DNA from: Poecilobothrus nobilitatus
Taxonomy: Eukaryota > Arthropoda > Insecta > Diptera > Dolichopodidae
Direction of reading: 5' to 3'
Assembly (NCBI GenBank): GCA_947095535.1
Contig: OX352772.1
Span: forward strand, 146,157,742-146,221,741
DNA: 64,000 bases
Shown here in pieces: positions 32,778 to 44,895 of this stretch. The translations under genes and the position numbers were made by a program. The notes beneath the pieces were generated by a model. The model ran no database searches and was not told the DNA's origin. It saw only the letters and a list, made by a program, of their open reading frames with translations. Positions within the stretch are counted from its first letter, which is position 1; each line of letters opens with the position of its first letter.

Positions 32778-33151
32778 ATTAGCCTATTTTTAACTTTGTA
32801 AGAAAGTTTTGTAGCTAATATAAACTTCACTAATTTTGTTCTTTCAGCTGCATCTTTTAACATATCAGCATAAAAAGTTGTTGTTAATTCAAAATTTTCC
32901 ATGTTTGTTTTGTTTGTTTCAATACTATTTGTTTTAATCTTTGGATTCAGGTATGTTGTTATTTGTCTTATGATTTCTTTAATTTTTATAATTTTTTCAA
33001 ACTGAACATTACATTTTTATTCAAAATATTCCCAAAGGTCATTAATTTCTTTGTGTTTCTCTTCAATGTAAGTTAAAGTGTAAGTTCTCTTCGGGTTCTT
33101 TTTTAAAGTTCGTAATAGGTCTTTCAATTTTTGAATTTTCACCAAGTCCAT
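32778..33151 (-). pseudogene. Ty3/gypsy gag, 5' part
   Basis: ATG at 33151 ('MDLVKIQKLKDLLRTL'). The frame then passes a stop and continues with 'FELTTTFYADMLKDAAERT' and 'KLVKFILATKLSYKV', a helical gag N-terminal region. The reading ends at ATTAGC (32778-32783), the target duplication, and continues at 18207 after 14.6 kb of Maverick. Only about 90 bp of leader remain before Polinton 2 begins at 33241, so no 5' LTR is visible. Confidence 0.78.
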
Positions 33152-33240
33152 TGAATTTTTAATGGAAAAATAGGTATTGAATTTTTTATAATTTTTATTA
33201 AGTGGAAAGTTAAGTTTTTATATATATAATTATTGTTATT

Positions 33241-34463
33241 AGTAGTATGAATATGCCGCTTCTGGTGCAGGAGAAGCTTTTTAAAAGCTTTTAGTCCTCC
33301 TAAAAGTATGCAAAAAACATATTTGCGTACACTCGTCCAAAAAGTATGCAAAATTAGTAAAAAGGATTGTGTGTTTGATATTTTAAATTTAAAAAGCTAT
33401 AGTGCTGAATATTTTAAATTAGGATAAAAATATGAAAAGTTTTTAAAGTTTGGTTTAAAAATTTCAAAGTTTGATTTAAATACAAAATTATTATTAAAGT
33501 TTAAACATATTTACCAAAAATCAAATTTACATTCTATTATAACAATTTGAGTTCTCCTAACCTTATGCAAAAAAATTAGTAGGATGAAGATATGAAAAGT
33601 TTTCAAAGTTTGGTTTAAAAGTTTTTAAAGTTTATTATTATTAAAGTTTATTAATTATTCTAAATTTAACTTTGTGGTTACTACATCAGTTATATTTTAA
33701 TTTGTAATTTAAAAGGCTTAAGCTATAGTGCTGAATATTCTAAATTAGGTTGAAAATGTGATATGTTTTTAAACTTTGGATTTCAAACTTTCAAAGTTTG
33801 GATTAAATACAAAATTATTATTAACAAAGGTTACACATATTTACCAAAAGTCAAATTTATATTCTATTATAACAATTTAAGTCCTCCTAACCTTAATCAA
33901 AAAAATTAGTAAGATAAAGATATGAAAAGTTTTCAAAATTCATTATTATTAAAGTTAAAACTTTAATATTTACTTGAAAAAAAAGTTTGATTTGAATAGG
34001 TACATAAAGAAATGTATACAAAATAATTTTAAATGAAATGTTTTGTTATAATAAATATATTATTTATAAAATAAATAATAAAAGTTTTGAGTTTAACGGT
34101 TGAAATATAATGAAATATTATGAACTTTGTGAAGTTTTATAGTTAAATTAAAATATAAATAATCAGATAAATTTGAATTTTATCTAAACTTTTACTGTCA
34201 ATTTATATATTTTTATATTTAAGAAACGTTTTTTATTTGTCTCTGGTTTTATTTAAAGTTTTCAACAGCTTAAAAACTTCGTTAAGCTAAAAATTATTGA
34301 ACACACTTAAGATTCGATTTTTTTTTTTTTTGTAATAATAAAAAACAAGTTTGTTCCTGTTGTTTTAAATAATATATTTTTTTTCTTTTTATTCATCTTT
34401 AAATTATATTTTTTTTATTAAAACTAAACTAGCAAAAACTTGATTTTTTTTTTTTTTTTACAA
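33241..34463. repeat. Polinton 2 terminal region (copy 1) with AAGTTT-rich subrepeats
   Basis: After the AGTAGTATG end come 'GTCCTCCTAAAAGTATGCAA' and then about three rounds of a unit containing 'GATATGAAAAGTTTTCAAA', 'AAATACAAAATTATTATTAA' and 'TTCTATTATAACAATTT'. Copy 2 has the same at 44896-46128. It probably belongs to the long terminal inverted repeat, but the partner end is outside the window. No coding capacity. Confidence 0.6.
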
Positions 34464-37400
34464 TTATTGCTCAATGGCATAATGCCCCCAAGCATATGTA
34501 TTTATTTTATCTGCGATTACATATCTTTTATTATCTAATGAACTTAAAGCTACTTTATTTAAATTCTGTGTATAAATTGTATGTAAATGTGATCTAAATA
34601 TTTTCATTTCTCTTAAACAAACTTCATTTTTTAACAATTTTATTTTCATGTGTTTGAGGGAAATGAAATAAATTGTCAGATGGATAATCGGATGTATCAA
34701 AACGTTCTGGTATATCTCTGTATATGTCAGCGTAAAAATCATCTGTCTGTATAGTGTAAATAAAACTGTCAGTGCTGTGTAATTTAAAAAAACTTTACTG
34801 CCATATTTAGGTTTAATGTAATCAGAATGAAAATCATACATAAGTATTTACTGTAAATCCTAAATGTGTAGGTTTATCATAATATACAATTGTATGATTA
34901 AGCTGAACGGCTATCAAGTTGGTTTTGCTATTAATGCTCGTGCACCTAAATGTCTTCCGTGACTTTCCCAAGAGGTAGCTATTTTAACATTTTTTCTTTT
35001 ATCTACATTTTCCATGGTTTTACCGAAAACGGCATTATTCATTAATTTAAAATAATCTTTTTCGAAAGCATTTTTAGCAACTGACCTATGTGAGTTATTT
35101 AAATCAATATATTTTTTTAACCAATTGCTTTGTGTGAATTTTAGCATTCTATAAATTTTCTTAAGAATTAAACCGTTTCGAAAACACTGTTTTAAATTTC
35201 GATAATGGATTATGTATTTGTGTTTGTTTGTTAAGTCAACTAAGAGTTTGGGAATTTTACCTGTTGGTGGAACTTTGTTTTCAGCACAAAAAGGAAAATC
35301 ATTGTGCAAATCATGTAAATGTTGTGGGTAATCTAAATCCACTTCTAAAACGTAACCAGTTTCGAATCATCGGCAACTGAAAGCACATCAATATTTTCAG
35401 TAACGTCAACCCACTGAAAATCTTTATGTGGTAAATATTGGATCATTGCCGATCCATATAAATTGTTAGCGTCTTCATATACTATGTATTTGGAAGGTTC
35501 GTTTCTTTTATAAGATACTCCCATGAATTTATTATTTGCTACTGAATGTCTAAGTGTGCACTGACTAATTCCACCACGTATCCCTTTTTTAAAGAAATTA
35601 TACATATCAATATCAGTTAATAATTGTAATTTGATATCCGTGTATTTTAACATAGCTGCCCATGACAAACCTGGGGTAGTATAAAAATTTGCAGGATCTA
35701 AAGAATAGATTTTATAACATATTTTTCGAAAGTTTTCAAAAACATCAGTCAAAATAAGCACATCTGTTTTAAGGTAAAGTTTTAAATAGTCCCATAAGTT
35801 TTGACAATCAAACGTTTTCCATACATTAATTGCATGAAGGTAGTCTTCATCAGAACATGATGTGTTTGTCATATGATTGGTAAAAGCTTCTTGTGAAAGT
35901 AAACTTCTTTCGTCAAGTCGTTCAATGGAATTTAAATACTCATAGGGAAAAACTCCCTTTCGAGTCATAAGTTTAATTTTTTCATTATTATTGAATTCTT
36001 TTTTTATATGAAACAAATCGTTTTCATTTAAATTTTTACATAAAGAATCAAGACTAGAAGCCATAAATCTAAAGCTATCGAGAAAACGTAAATAAAATGA
36101 ATGATTTTTATCTATTGTAATTTTTTTAGATAATGAAATATAACGTTCTTTATTCAAAGGAATGACACCAATGTGTCCATTCACTTCGTTTAGTTCTTTA
36201 AATAAAAGATGGCAATCATAACCGGAAAAATTGTGAAAAAATATAGGAAAAAAATTTGGTCGCCTATATAATAAATTACATTTAGAATGAGCGGGTCCTC
36301 TATAATTACCGGTAAAGTGACAATAGTCTCTAATTCTATCATTAAAAGCTAAATGCTTACCACATATGTGACAATTTTCCTGAATTAATTGTTGAAGCTG
36401 CTCATCAAGTGTTAATAGATTCATTGGCTTTGGCATCATAAATATATTTTTATATAATTCACTACATGTTTTTGTTAGAGATGACAAATTTCTTAGTCTC
36501 TCAGTTAGTTCGCTTTCTCATTTAGCTCCAACAAACTCTTTGTAACAGCTTTGATTATCATCAAAAGAACATTTAATGTAGTAGGAGAAAGCTACTGGAA
36601 CATGTTGATGAATATTTGTTGTTGAAGACATCATTGGATTTGAACTGCATGTTGCAATAGGTTATAAAATACTCTCAGCATCAGCATAAATAACAAAAGG
36701 TGTTTCTGATTGTTGTTGATAATTTTTAAACTCGAGTCTATTTTTCTCAATAGATGGAAGTTTTGTAACGACTTTATTGCACTGAATTTTATGTAAATCA
36801 CCCTGTTGTGATGTATGAAAATATTGCAAACACATATTACAAATATAAATTTCATGTATATGTTTTGTTACACAACTACTTATTAACCTTGATCAATTTT
36901 TAATATAAACAAAATGAAATTTATCATCCTTTTCCAATAGCAAAAAATTTACATTGTATTTTTTTTCTGATTTTGTTAAATAGAATGGTCCTACAACCTC
37001 ATATTTTTTATTAATAACTTCCAGTCCAAACAAATTAATACTTATTTCACTATTTAGTTCTTCAAATAAATTTAACTCGTTCAATTTAGCTGGAAATTGC
37101 AAAGTGCTAAAATTAAGCTGTTGTACATCACCAAACTCTAGCTCGACTATGGGTAAAGAAATATTATTAACTTTATATGAAGATGTTCGTTCAGCATTTT
37201 GAATGCAAGTTTGTAAAGCTGATACTAAACACCACTTGAAACAGAAGTTGTCTTTATTTTAAATATTAACGCATGCTTTTTTGTCTTCTATGCTTTTCGG
37301 TAGTTTAATATAACTAGACACACGTATTGGTTCAAATTTATTGATATTTATTTCAATATGTAAATTCCTGATTAACGCCCAACCACTGTCTTTTTCTTGG

Positions 37401-38026
37401 AAGTCTTCTGCTTGTTGTTGAATAAGTTCTTTAGCCTTTTCAAAAAAATCATTAAGATCATCTGCTTCTGTAATACTAAACATTCGAGTTTAAAAAGATT
37501 TGATTGATATATTTTCAAACTCTTCTTCTGTTGGCTTTATATATTCACCAAAAAGCTCAAGATTCACTTTTATAGCGTTGTACTTTTTTAATGATAGCAT
37601 CAATAATTCAATTATGTCGGTCTGAGCCTTTTCCAGAAAGTTTGATGGGTTTAGTATGCTTTCATCATCATTATCTCTAATAAACGTTTCTATTCTATTT
37701 TGAAAACATTCATCAATATGTCTAACATTAGATCTAATTACTTCTGCTGCATTACTTTTATGTTTATTTGTTCGGATGTGGTAGTTCCACAAAGTTGTAG
37801 TTACGTTTGATTTGCACTTACTGCAAAATTTTACATTTTCCAAATTTTTTTGATGTCTCTTTTTATGTCTTAATAAACTATCATTTCTATTAAATGATTT
37901 TTTACATATTTCACAATTATGTTTTAATTGTGTTTCACATTTATGTCTTTTTAAATTGTCAGATCTTGTGAACACTTTTTCACATTTATCACATTGCAAT
38001 TTAATTCTTTTGTTTTCTGAACTCAT
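34464..38026 (-). pseudogene. polB: Polinton 2 polymerase: C2H2 fingers + HNH/EndoVII-like + DNA polymerase B, copy 1
   Basis: N to C: 38026-37490 has three or more C2H2 fingers ('CDKCEKVFTRSDNLKRHKC', 'CEICKKSFNRNDSLLRHKK', 'CSKC'). A region with 'DSGWALIRNLHIEININKF' follows. 36487-35345 has an EndoVII/HNH-like box, 'CHICGK' ... 'RDYCHFTGNYRGPAHSKCN', then exonuclease parts 'FHNFSGYDCHLLF' and 'LRFLDSFRFMASSLDSL'. The palm has 'IVYEDANNLYGSAMIQYLP', 'LKFTQSNWLKKYIDLN' and 'KLMNNAVFGKTMENV'. Where YxDTDS is expected a shifted frame reads 'LHSTDSFIYT', so the first catalytic Asp is gone. The end is 'INTYAWGHYAIEQ'. This polymerase type is shared with beta-type adintoviruses and bidnaviruses. 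Stops at 37487 and 37256, frameshifts and a deletion of about 100 bp near 34650 make it inactive. Confidence 0.88.
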
Positions 38027-39258
38027 TTTTATTTTTTATTTTTTTTTTTATTAGTGTCCTTTTCTTATATTAAAACAATATTAATTTAGTCTATAAATGA
38101 CTTTAACGTAGTCTTAAATTTAGTGATTTAACACGTAAACTCAAGAAGTTAATTGTATATATATAAAAATTTTTCTACTTCTATATAGATAAACCGAACT
38201 AACTTGATTGCATAATTTGAATGTATATATTATATAATATAACATATCAGAACATAAAAGGAATATTGAGTTTTTCTAATGAATTACTACAATGTTGCAT
38301 ATTAATCAAATTATTACAAAATTGAAACTATATACCAACAAAGTCATGATGTGGAAAATTGCACTTGCACTTTTCATAATAGATGTCGAAGTATTTAAGA
38401 TATACACAAAATTTTTTATATTATTTTATCATAACACTATATAAAAAAGTGAAAGGAATATTTAATTTTCAATAAAAAAAAAAATATAAACATTTAAAAC
38501 CTGTAAAATTAAAAAAAAAATAAAAATGTATGTCTAACTTCCATATGTATTTACAAAATTAATTTGTGTAAATAATATCTAATGAATGCAACAAAGTTGC
38601 GGGATTATTCTTAATAACTTTTTTCTTTTTAGGTAGTTACGTTTTCTAACCACAAAATCAATATAAATTAATGAAACAACAACAACTTGACAAATACATA
38701 ATTTATACTTTATTTAGTATATAGAAATACTCTGTTAAATTATAAAATAATAATAATAAATATGTACTAACCAATGTTGCATCATATTAGAAAAATAATT
38801 TACTAAATAAAAAATGTGCTGTCTGGGACATGTGTGTCTGTTTGTGTGTTAAAAGTTTTAAGTATGTTAATAACACACATATGTTTAATGAGTTAAATGA
38901 ATGTGCAACAATGTGTAAATAGTCAAATCAATGTTTTTTTTTTTTTTTTTTTATAATGTCTTTCAATGTTGTTTACATTACATTTTATATTTTATTTTAA
39001 TAACAACTAATTTATACATTGAAAAAGTTGCAACAGGTATTGCATAATAAATTCATAAATAATTAATGTGTAATATTTGTGGTTAGATGTGTGTTCATTA
39101 TAATTACAAATAAATTGATATTGGATACAAAAAAAAAACAAAAAAAAAAATTAAATGATATTATATCATGTTAAAAACATATAGTAGGTGGGGAGGCATG
39201 ATTTTGTCCTTCTTCTATTATATTTTACAAATGTATATAAATTGATGTTAATTAACTA
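38027..39258. other. Non-coding segment of Polinton 2, copy 1
   Basis: AT-rich sequence upstream of the polymerase start, repeated almost exactly at 49768-50800, 50810-51700, 53570-54720 and 56600-57780. Recognisable phrases are 'TGTGCTGTCTGGGACATGTG', 'GAATGCAACAAAGTTGC' and 'TAGTAGGTGGGGAGGCATG'. No gene seen. It probably carries the divergent promoters of the polymerase and of the intron-bearing plus-strand gene. Confidence 0.6.
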
Positions 39259-39263
39259 ATTAA

Positions 39264-39674
39264 CAGTACCATATGTTACAGTATTAAGCCTATATGTTTT
39301 TATCGGTTCGTTAAGATTGTCTCTTCAAAGAATACACTGATAAAATGAATCAAGTTCATCTAATAGAAATTATCTGTACATCTTTGTGATAATGTATTTA
39401 ATGCATATTTGTGACAACGAAATCTCAATAAGATTGTGGAAAGATCTTCTTCAACCACAAGACCAACCATTAAAACATCATTTAAAGATAGCCCAGAGTT
39501 TGTCTTACAACTACCATCAAAAACAACGTGAATTTTTGTTGTAGAAGAGTCAGACTTGAACACACAGTGATGAGGCAGATAATACCTTACCATGTGCTCC
39601 TTGGACTTTGGTACGAGTTTCATGTATTCGAGATTTAAATATTCGTTTAAGAATTGAGCATATTGGGCCTTCAA
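39264..39674 (-). pseudogene. BEL/Pao retrotransposon reverse transcriptase fragment
   Basis: The frame has 'NEYLNLEYMKLV', 'RYYLPHHCVFKSDSSTTK', 'HVVFDGSCKTNSGLSLNDV' and 'LLRFRCHKYAL', the N-terminal part of a BEL/Pao RT. After a frame change the strand continues with 'DELDSFYQCIL' and 'TYRLNTVTYGT' to about 39264, where Polinton 2 sequence begins. The catalytic part beyond 'TVTYGT' is missing. Confidence 0.85.
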
Positions 39675-40189
39675 TAAGGGTTAAGAATTCAAACGCCTTT
39701 CAAGATTATAAAATTTTTTTTCAGCAATCATACGTGACGAGCAAAGTTTGGCATAATTTGACTAAAAAGGAAGTTTAACTATTAATCTGCCAAATGACGA
39801 AGTTTTAATATTATTATTTAAGAAATTTCGACACATACTTTGTTCTTGAGTAAATTCAGGTGATGTGTTTTCAAGGCACTCTATTTTCCAAAAATCGATA
39901 ACAAGTTGATGAAGTTGTTGAAAATTTTCAGTTTTTTACCATTGAAAATGAACTGTTCGTGCTGATATCATCATTAGACTTACATCTACCAGCTACAATC
40001 CAGCCAAACAAAGTTTTTTGTAATGAGGGCAAGTTTTCGCCAAGTTTTATCTGATCAAGACAGAGCAGATCGAAATTTTTTTTCATTTTTACTGAATTTA
40101 CTGGCACATTTTTACTGAATGGCCCTTATATAAACAGTTGATGCAAAGATTTAGACCCTTTACTTTAGCAAAGCGATCAAGAAAGGTTA

Positions 40190-41094
40190 TTCTGCAAATT
40201 TCGGACAGGAATAAATATTATGATCCGAACCCTTACAAAATATGCACGTGACAGATTTGTTAGATTTCGGCGACGCGATTAACGATGTAGAATTTTTACG
40301 AGCGAACGATTTATTTCGAATATTAGTATCTTAAGGTGGTGTAGTGAAAAATCTTAAGTCTCGACACTCTAAAAATTAACATTTCTTGGTTAATACCTTT
40401 GAACATTCATTCCAAGTTAACAGCTTACTTAAATCAACAGAATCTTCCCACTTACTTTGGGAACCTGAGTCCAATTAACTCATAACAACGTATATAATGT
40501 ATATAATCATAACGTTAACCACATCCTTTCCGTTTCCAATTGATAACATAGCATTATAAATTGCGTTTACATTGTCGACTAAATTTCGAAGATTTGAAGA
40601 GGAGGTTTAGTAATCTTTGGTAGCTCAAAAAGATCAGCTGTTAATTCTTGAAACATGGAGGCCTTGTTATCAAATCGGTCCTTTAACTGTTTTAAGAGCT
40701 TCGAATAATTTTCCTCGGAAATTCTGAATTCTTTAACTAAGTGGGAAGAAGTTGGTGCTTTAACTATTATTGATTGATTGTACTCAGATGAAAACGAGGG
40801 TGAAGCGATTTTTTGATCATTTATCAAGGTCTTTATTGAAGTTTTTGCAGAAATATATGTTTCCTCACATTCACTACGATAATCAGAATTGGATGCATCA
40901 TCATGGATCAGCCCCTCATATTGAGTATGATATGTCAAAAGTTGTTTGAAATAAGATTCCAAGATTCCAAGTCTACATTCTAAATCTGGCATAGTTATTG
41001 ATTCTCTCTTAGCATGCACTGTATTCTTATTTCGGGTGAGAGATCCCTTGGCCCTAAGGGCTTTCAGTTTATCAGCCCTTTCTTCAGTGACCAT
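40190..41094 (-). pseudogene. BEL/Pao retrotransposon gag (damaged)
   Basis: ATG at 41094 ('MVTEERADKLKALRAK'). The open frame to 40579 covers the N-terminal helical gag region with a missing central block. The strand continues with 'LRNLVDNVNAIYNAML', then 'SKWEDSVDLSKLLTWNECS', and near 40240 a zinc knuckle 'CIFCKGSDHNIYSC' (CCHC spacing 2-4-4). Order and motifs are those of BEL/Pao Gag, which packages the RNA. Stops and deletions are present, and the protease region between here and 39700 is eroded. Confidence 0.8.
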
Positions 41095-41262
41095 AATATA
41101 AACCCTTGTCTTTTGGAAAAAAACGACGAAAATAGAGATACGTCCCAAAAAAAAAATGTATAAATGCGAGTAGTGATTTATTTCATTAAATGTATATCAA
41201 AAATCCAATTTCCAACTTAATATGTTGGAAATTATAATCAAAGGTCAGTTAAATAATTTTAT

Positions 41263-44200
41263 TATACCCTACACCTAAAGTATAGGGTATATTAACTTTG
41301 GTATGGTGTTTGTAACCACCAAAACGGAGCGAGTTAGATATGGGCATGTATATATATTCTGAATCAGGATCACCTCCTTAGTCGATTTAACGATGTCCGT
41401 CCGTCCGTCCGTCCATTCGCACGATAACTCAAAAACTAATAAAGCTATCTTGATGAAATTTATAGAGTAGGTTACTAATTACAAAAGAAAGGCTAAGTTC
41501 GAATCTGGACAAAATCGGTCCATGGGTTCGGATTTCGGAAGCTTCCGAACGAGCTCCAGAGCAAACAAGATTATCTCTAAAATCAACAAAGATAGAACCT
41601 TTAAATTTTGTACAATGATGTTCCCTCCCGTTCAATTTATGTATCTGAAATTTAAGAGGATTTGGTCCATGGGTTTGGATTTTGGAAGCTTCCGAACGAG
41701 CACCAGAGCAAATGAGATTATCTCCAAAACCAATAAAGATATAACCTTCAGATTTGACAGAGTGGTGTTCCTTCATGTTTTATTTGAGTCTCTGAAATTT
41801 GAGAGGATTTGGTTCATGGGTTCGGATCTTGGAAGCTTCCGAACGAGCCCCAGTGCAAACGAGTATATCTCCACAACCAATAAAGATAGAACCTTTATTA
41901 TACCCTACACCTAAAGTATAGGGTATATTAACTTTGGTATGGTGTTTGTAACCACCAAAAGAAAGCGAGTTAGATATGGACATGTATATTTATTCAGAAT
42001 TAGGATCACCTCCTGAGTCGATTTAACGATGTCCGTCCGTCCGTTCGCACGATAACTCAAAAACTAATAAAATTATCTTGATGAAATTTATATAGTAGGT
42101 TACTAATTACGAAAGGAAGGCTAAGTTCGAATCAGGACGAAATCGGTCCATGGGTTCGGATTCTGGAAGCTTCTGAATGATTCCGGAGCAAACGAGATTA
42201 TCTCCAAAACCAACAAAGATAGAACCTACCTATAAATTTTGTACAATGATGTTCTTTTCCATTTGATTTATGTCTCTGAAATTTGAGAGGATTTGGTTCA
42301 TGGGTTCTTATCTTGGAAGCTTACGAAAGAGCCCAGAGCAAACGAGTATATCTCCACAACCAACAAAGATAGAACCTTTATTACACCCTACACCTAAAGT
42401 ATGGGGTATATTAACTTTGGTATGGTGTTTGTAATCACCAAAAGGAAGCGAGTTAGATATGGACATGCATATATATTCTGAATAAGAATCACGTCCTGAG
42501 TCGATTTAACGATGTCCGTCCGTTCGTCCGTCCGTTCGTTCGCACGATAACTCAAAATTTAATAAAATTATCTTGATGAAATTTATATAGTAGGTTACTA
42601 ATTACGAAAGGAAGGCTAAGTTCGAATCTGGACAAAATCGGTCCATGGGTTCGGATTTTGGAAGCTTCCGAATGATTCCGGAGCAAATGAGATTATCTCC
42701 AAAATCAACAAAGATAGAACCTTCAAATTTTGTACAATGATGTTCCTTCCAGTTCGATTTATGTCTCTGAAATTTAAGAGGATTTGGTCCATGATTTTGG
42801 ATTTTGGAAGCTTCCGAGCGAGCACCAGAGCAAATGATTTTATCTCCAAAACCAACCAAGATATAAATTTTATTTTAAATTTGGCATAGTGGTGTTCTTT
42901 CATGTTTTATTTAAGCCTCTGAAATTTAAGAGGATTTGATTCATGGGTTCGGATCTTGGAAGCTTCCGAACGAGCCCCAGAGCAAACGAGTATATCTCCA
43001 TAACCAACAAAGATAGAACCTTTATTTTTAGTACAAGAGTGTGCTGTTATGTTTCCTTTTCTATAAAATTGGAAACTGACATTTAAAAGAATTTGAACCA
43101 TAGATTCGTATATTGGAAGCTTCCGAACGAGCCCAGAGCAAACGAGATTATCTCCAAAACCAACAAAGATATAACCTTTAAATTTAGCAGAATAGTGTTC
43201 TTTCATGTTTGATTTAGATATCTGAAATTTGAGAGGATTTGGTCCATGGGTTCGGATTTTGGAAGCATCCGAACGAGCCCCAGAGCAAACGAGATTATCT
43301 CCAAAATCAACAAAGATATAATCTTTAAATTTGGCAGAGTGGTGTTCTTTCATGTTTTATTTAAGTCTCTGAAATTTGAGGGGATTTGGTTAATGGGTTC
43401 TTATCTTGGAAGCTTCCGAACGAGCCCCAGAGCAAACGAGTATATCTCCATAACCAACAAAGATAGAACCTTTATTTTTAGTACAAGAGTGTGCTGTTAT
43501 GTTTCCTTTTCTATAAAATTGGAAACTGACATTTGAAAGAATTTGAACTTTGGATTCGTATTTTGGAAGCTTCCGAATGAACCCCAGAGCAAACGAGATT
43601 ATCTCCAAAACCAACAAAGATAGAACCTTTAAATTTTTTACAGTGATGTTCCTTCCCATTTGATTTATGTCTCTGAAATTTAAGAGGGTTCATGGGTTTG
43701 GATTTTGGAGGCTTCCAAATGAGCCCCAGAGCAAGTGACATTATCTCCAAAAACAACAAAGATATAACCTTTAAATTTGGCAGAATAGTGTTCTTTCATG
43801 TTTGATTGAGGTATCTGAAATTTGAGAGGATTTGGTCCATGGGTTCGGATTTTGGAAGCTTCCGAACGAGCCCCAGAGCAAACGAGATTATCTCCAAAAT
43901 CAACAAAGATATAACCTTTAAATTTGGCAGAGTGATGTTCTTTAACGTTTAATTAAGTCTCTGAAATTTGAGGGGATTTGGTTCATGGGTTCTTATCTTG
44001 GAAGCTTCCGAACGAGCCTCAGAGCAAACGAGTATATCTCCATAACCAACAAAGATAGAACCTTTATTTTTAGTACAAAAGTGTGCTGTTATGTTTCCTT
44101 TTCTATAAAATTGGAAACTGGCATTTGAAAGAATTTGAACTTTGGATTCGTATTTTGGAAGCTTCCGAATGAACCCCAGAGCAAACGAGATTATCTGCAA

Positions 44201-44598
44201 AAACAACAAAGATAGAACCTTTAAATTTTTTAGAATGATGGCCCGTTTGATTTATGTCTCTGAAATTTAAGAGGATATGGTCCATGGGTTTGGATTTTGG
44301 AAAGTTCCGAACGAGCCCCAGAACAGATGAGATTATCTTCAAAAATAACAAAGATATAACCTTTAAATTTGGCAGAATGGTGTTCTTTCATGTTTGATTT
44401 AGGTCTCTGAAATTTGAGAGGATTTGGTCCTTGGGTTCGGATTTTGGAAGCTTCCGAACGAGCCTAAGAGCAAATGATGTTATCTCCAAAAGCAACAAAG
44501 ATATAACCTTTAAATTAGGCAGAATGGTGTTCCTTCATGTTTGATTTACGTTTCTGAAATTTGTGAGGATTTGGGCCATGGGTTGAAATCTTGGAAGC
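41263..44598 (-). mobile_element. Helentron/DINE-1-like composite array D with three terminal ends
   Basis: Same orientation as copy B. Three copies of the terminal block TATACCCTACACCTAAAG plus core start at 41263, 41899 and 42382, each followed by (GTCC)n and repeat units. The last array then runs about 2 kb (42640-44598), with units sharing 'GGAAGCTTCCGAACGAGCC', 'GATTATCTCCAAAACCAACA' and 'TAGTACAAGAGTGTGCTGTTATG'. It stops abruptly inside a unit at 'CTTGGAAGCTA' (44598) without the AACAAGT end. It probably inserted in BEL leader/LTR DNA. No genes; long open frames are artefacts. Confidence 0.7.
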
Positions 44599-44895
44599 TA
44601 TAATGATATTATTTACCTTAATGAAAGTTTGTATGCAGGTAATTATAAACAAATGAAAGTTATACTTTCTGATGTTGAATACGGCTCCTAAATGTTGCTA
44701 ATGTTGTTAATGTTGAACAAAAATGGTTAAATATTACAGATTAATCCGAGTGGAGCTGAATACCACTATATAAGAATTACAGTTACTGTTAATAAAAATA
44801 CTCAAAGTTTCACTCAATACTGTGATATATGTGTGCACATGTGTATAGGCGCATGTAAAAAAAAAAAAAAAGGAAAATCCTTTGCTGTTAGAATG
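44599..44895. other. Short unassigned segment between array D and Polinton 2 copy 2
   Basis: 297 bp. It contains 'CACTATATAAGAATTACAGTTACT', a TATA-like and initiator-like pair on the plus strand (described only as a resemblance), and a run of 15 A. It could be the outer part of the BEL/Pao LTR cut off by array D, but no second LTR is present to confirm this. Confidence 0.4.

Larger units (their letters stand above)
33241..39258. mobile_element. Polinton 2 family, truncated copy 1
   Basis: Starts AGTAGTATGAATATGCCGC, flush with the start of a second copy at 44896 (AGTAGTATGGATATGTCGG). The sequence left of both starts is unrelated, so this is the element terminus; AG is the normal Polinton end. 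About 1.2 kb of subrepeat-rich DNA is followed by a minus-strand polymerase gene and 1.2 kb of non-coding DNA. It breaks off at about 39258 against a BEL/Pao relic. The opposite end and the virion genes are absent from this copy. Confidence 0.7.

Noticed and set aside
41429..44351. Similar frames through array D
   Set aside because: Same reason as for copy B; frames shift with unit length changes and show no protein-level conservation.
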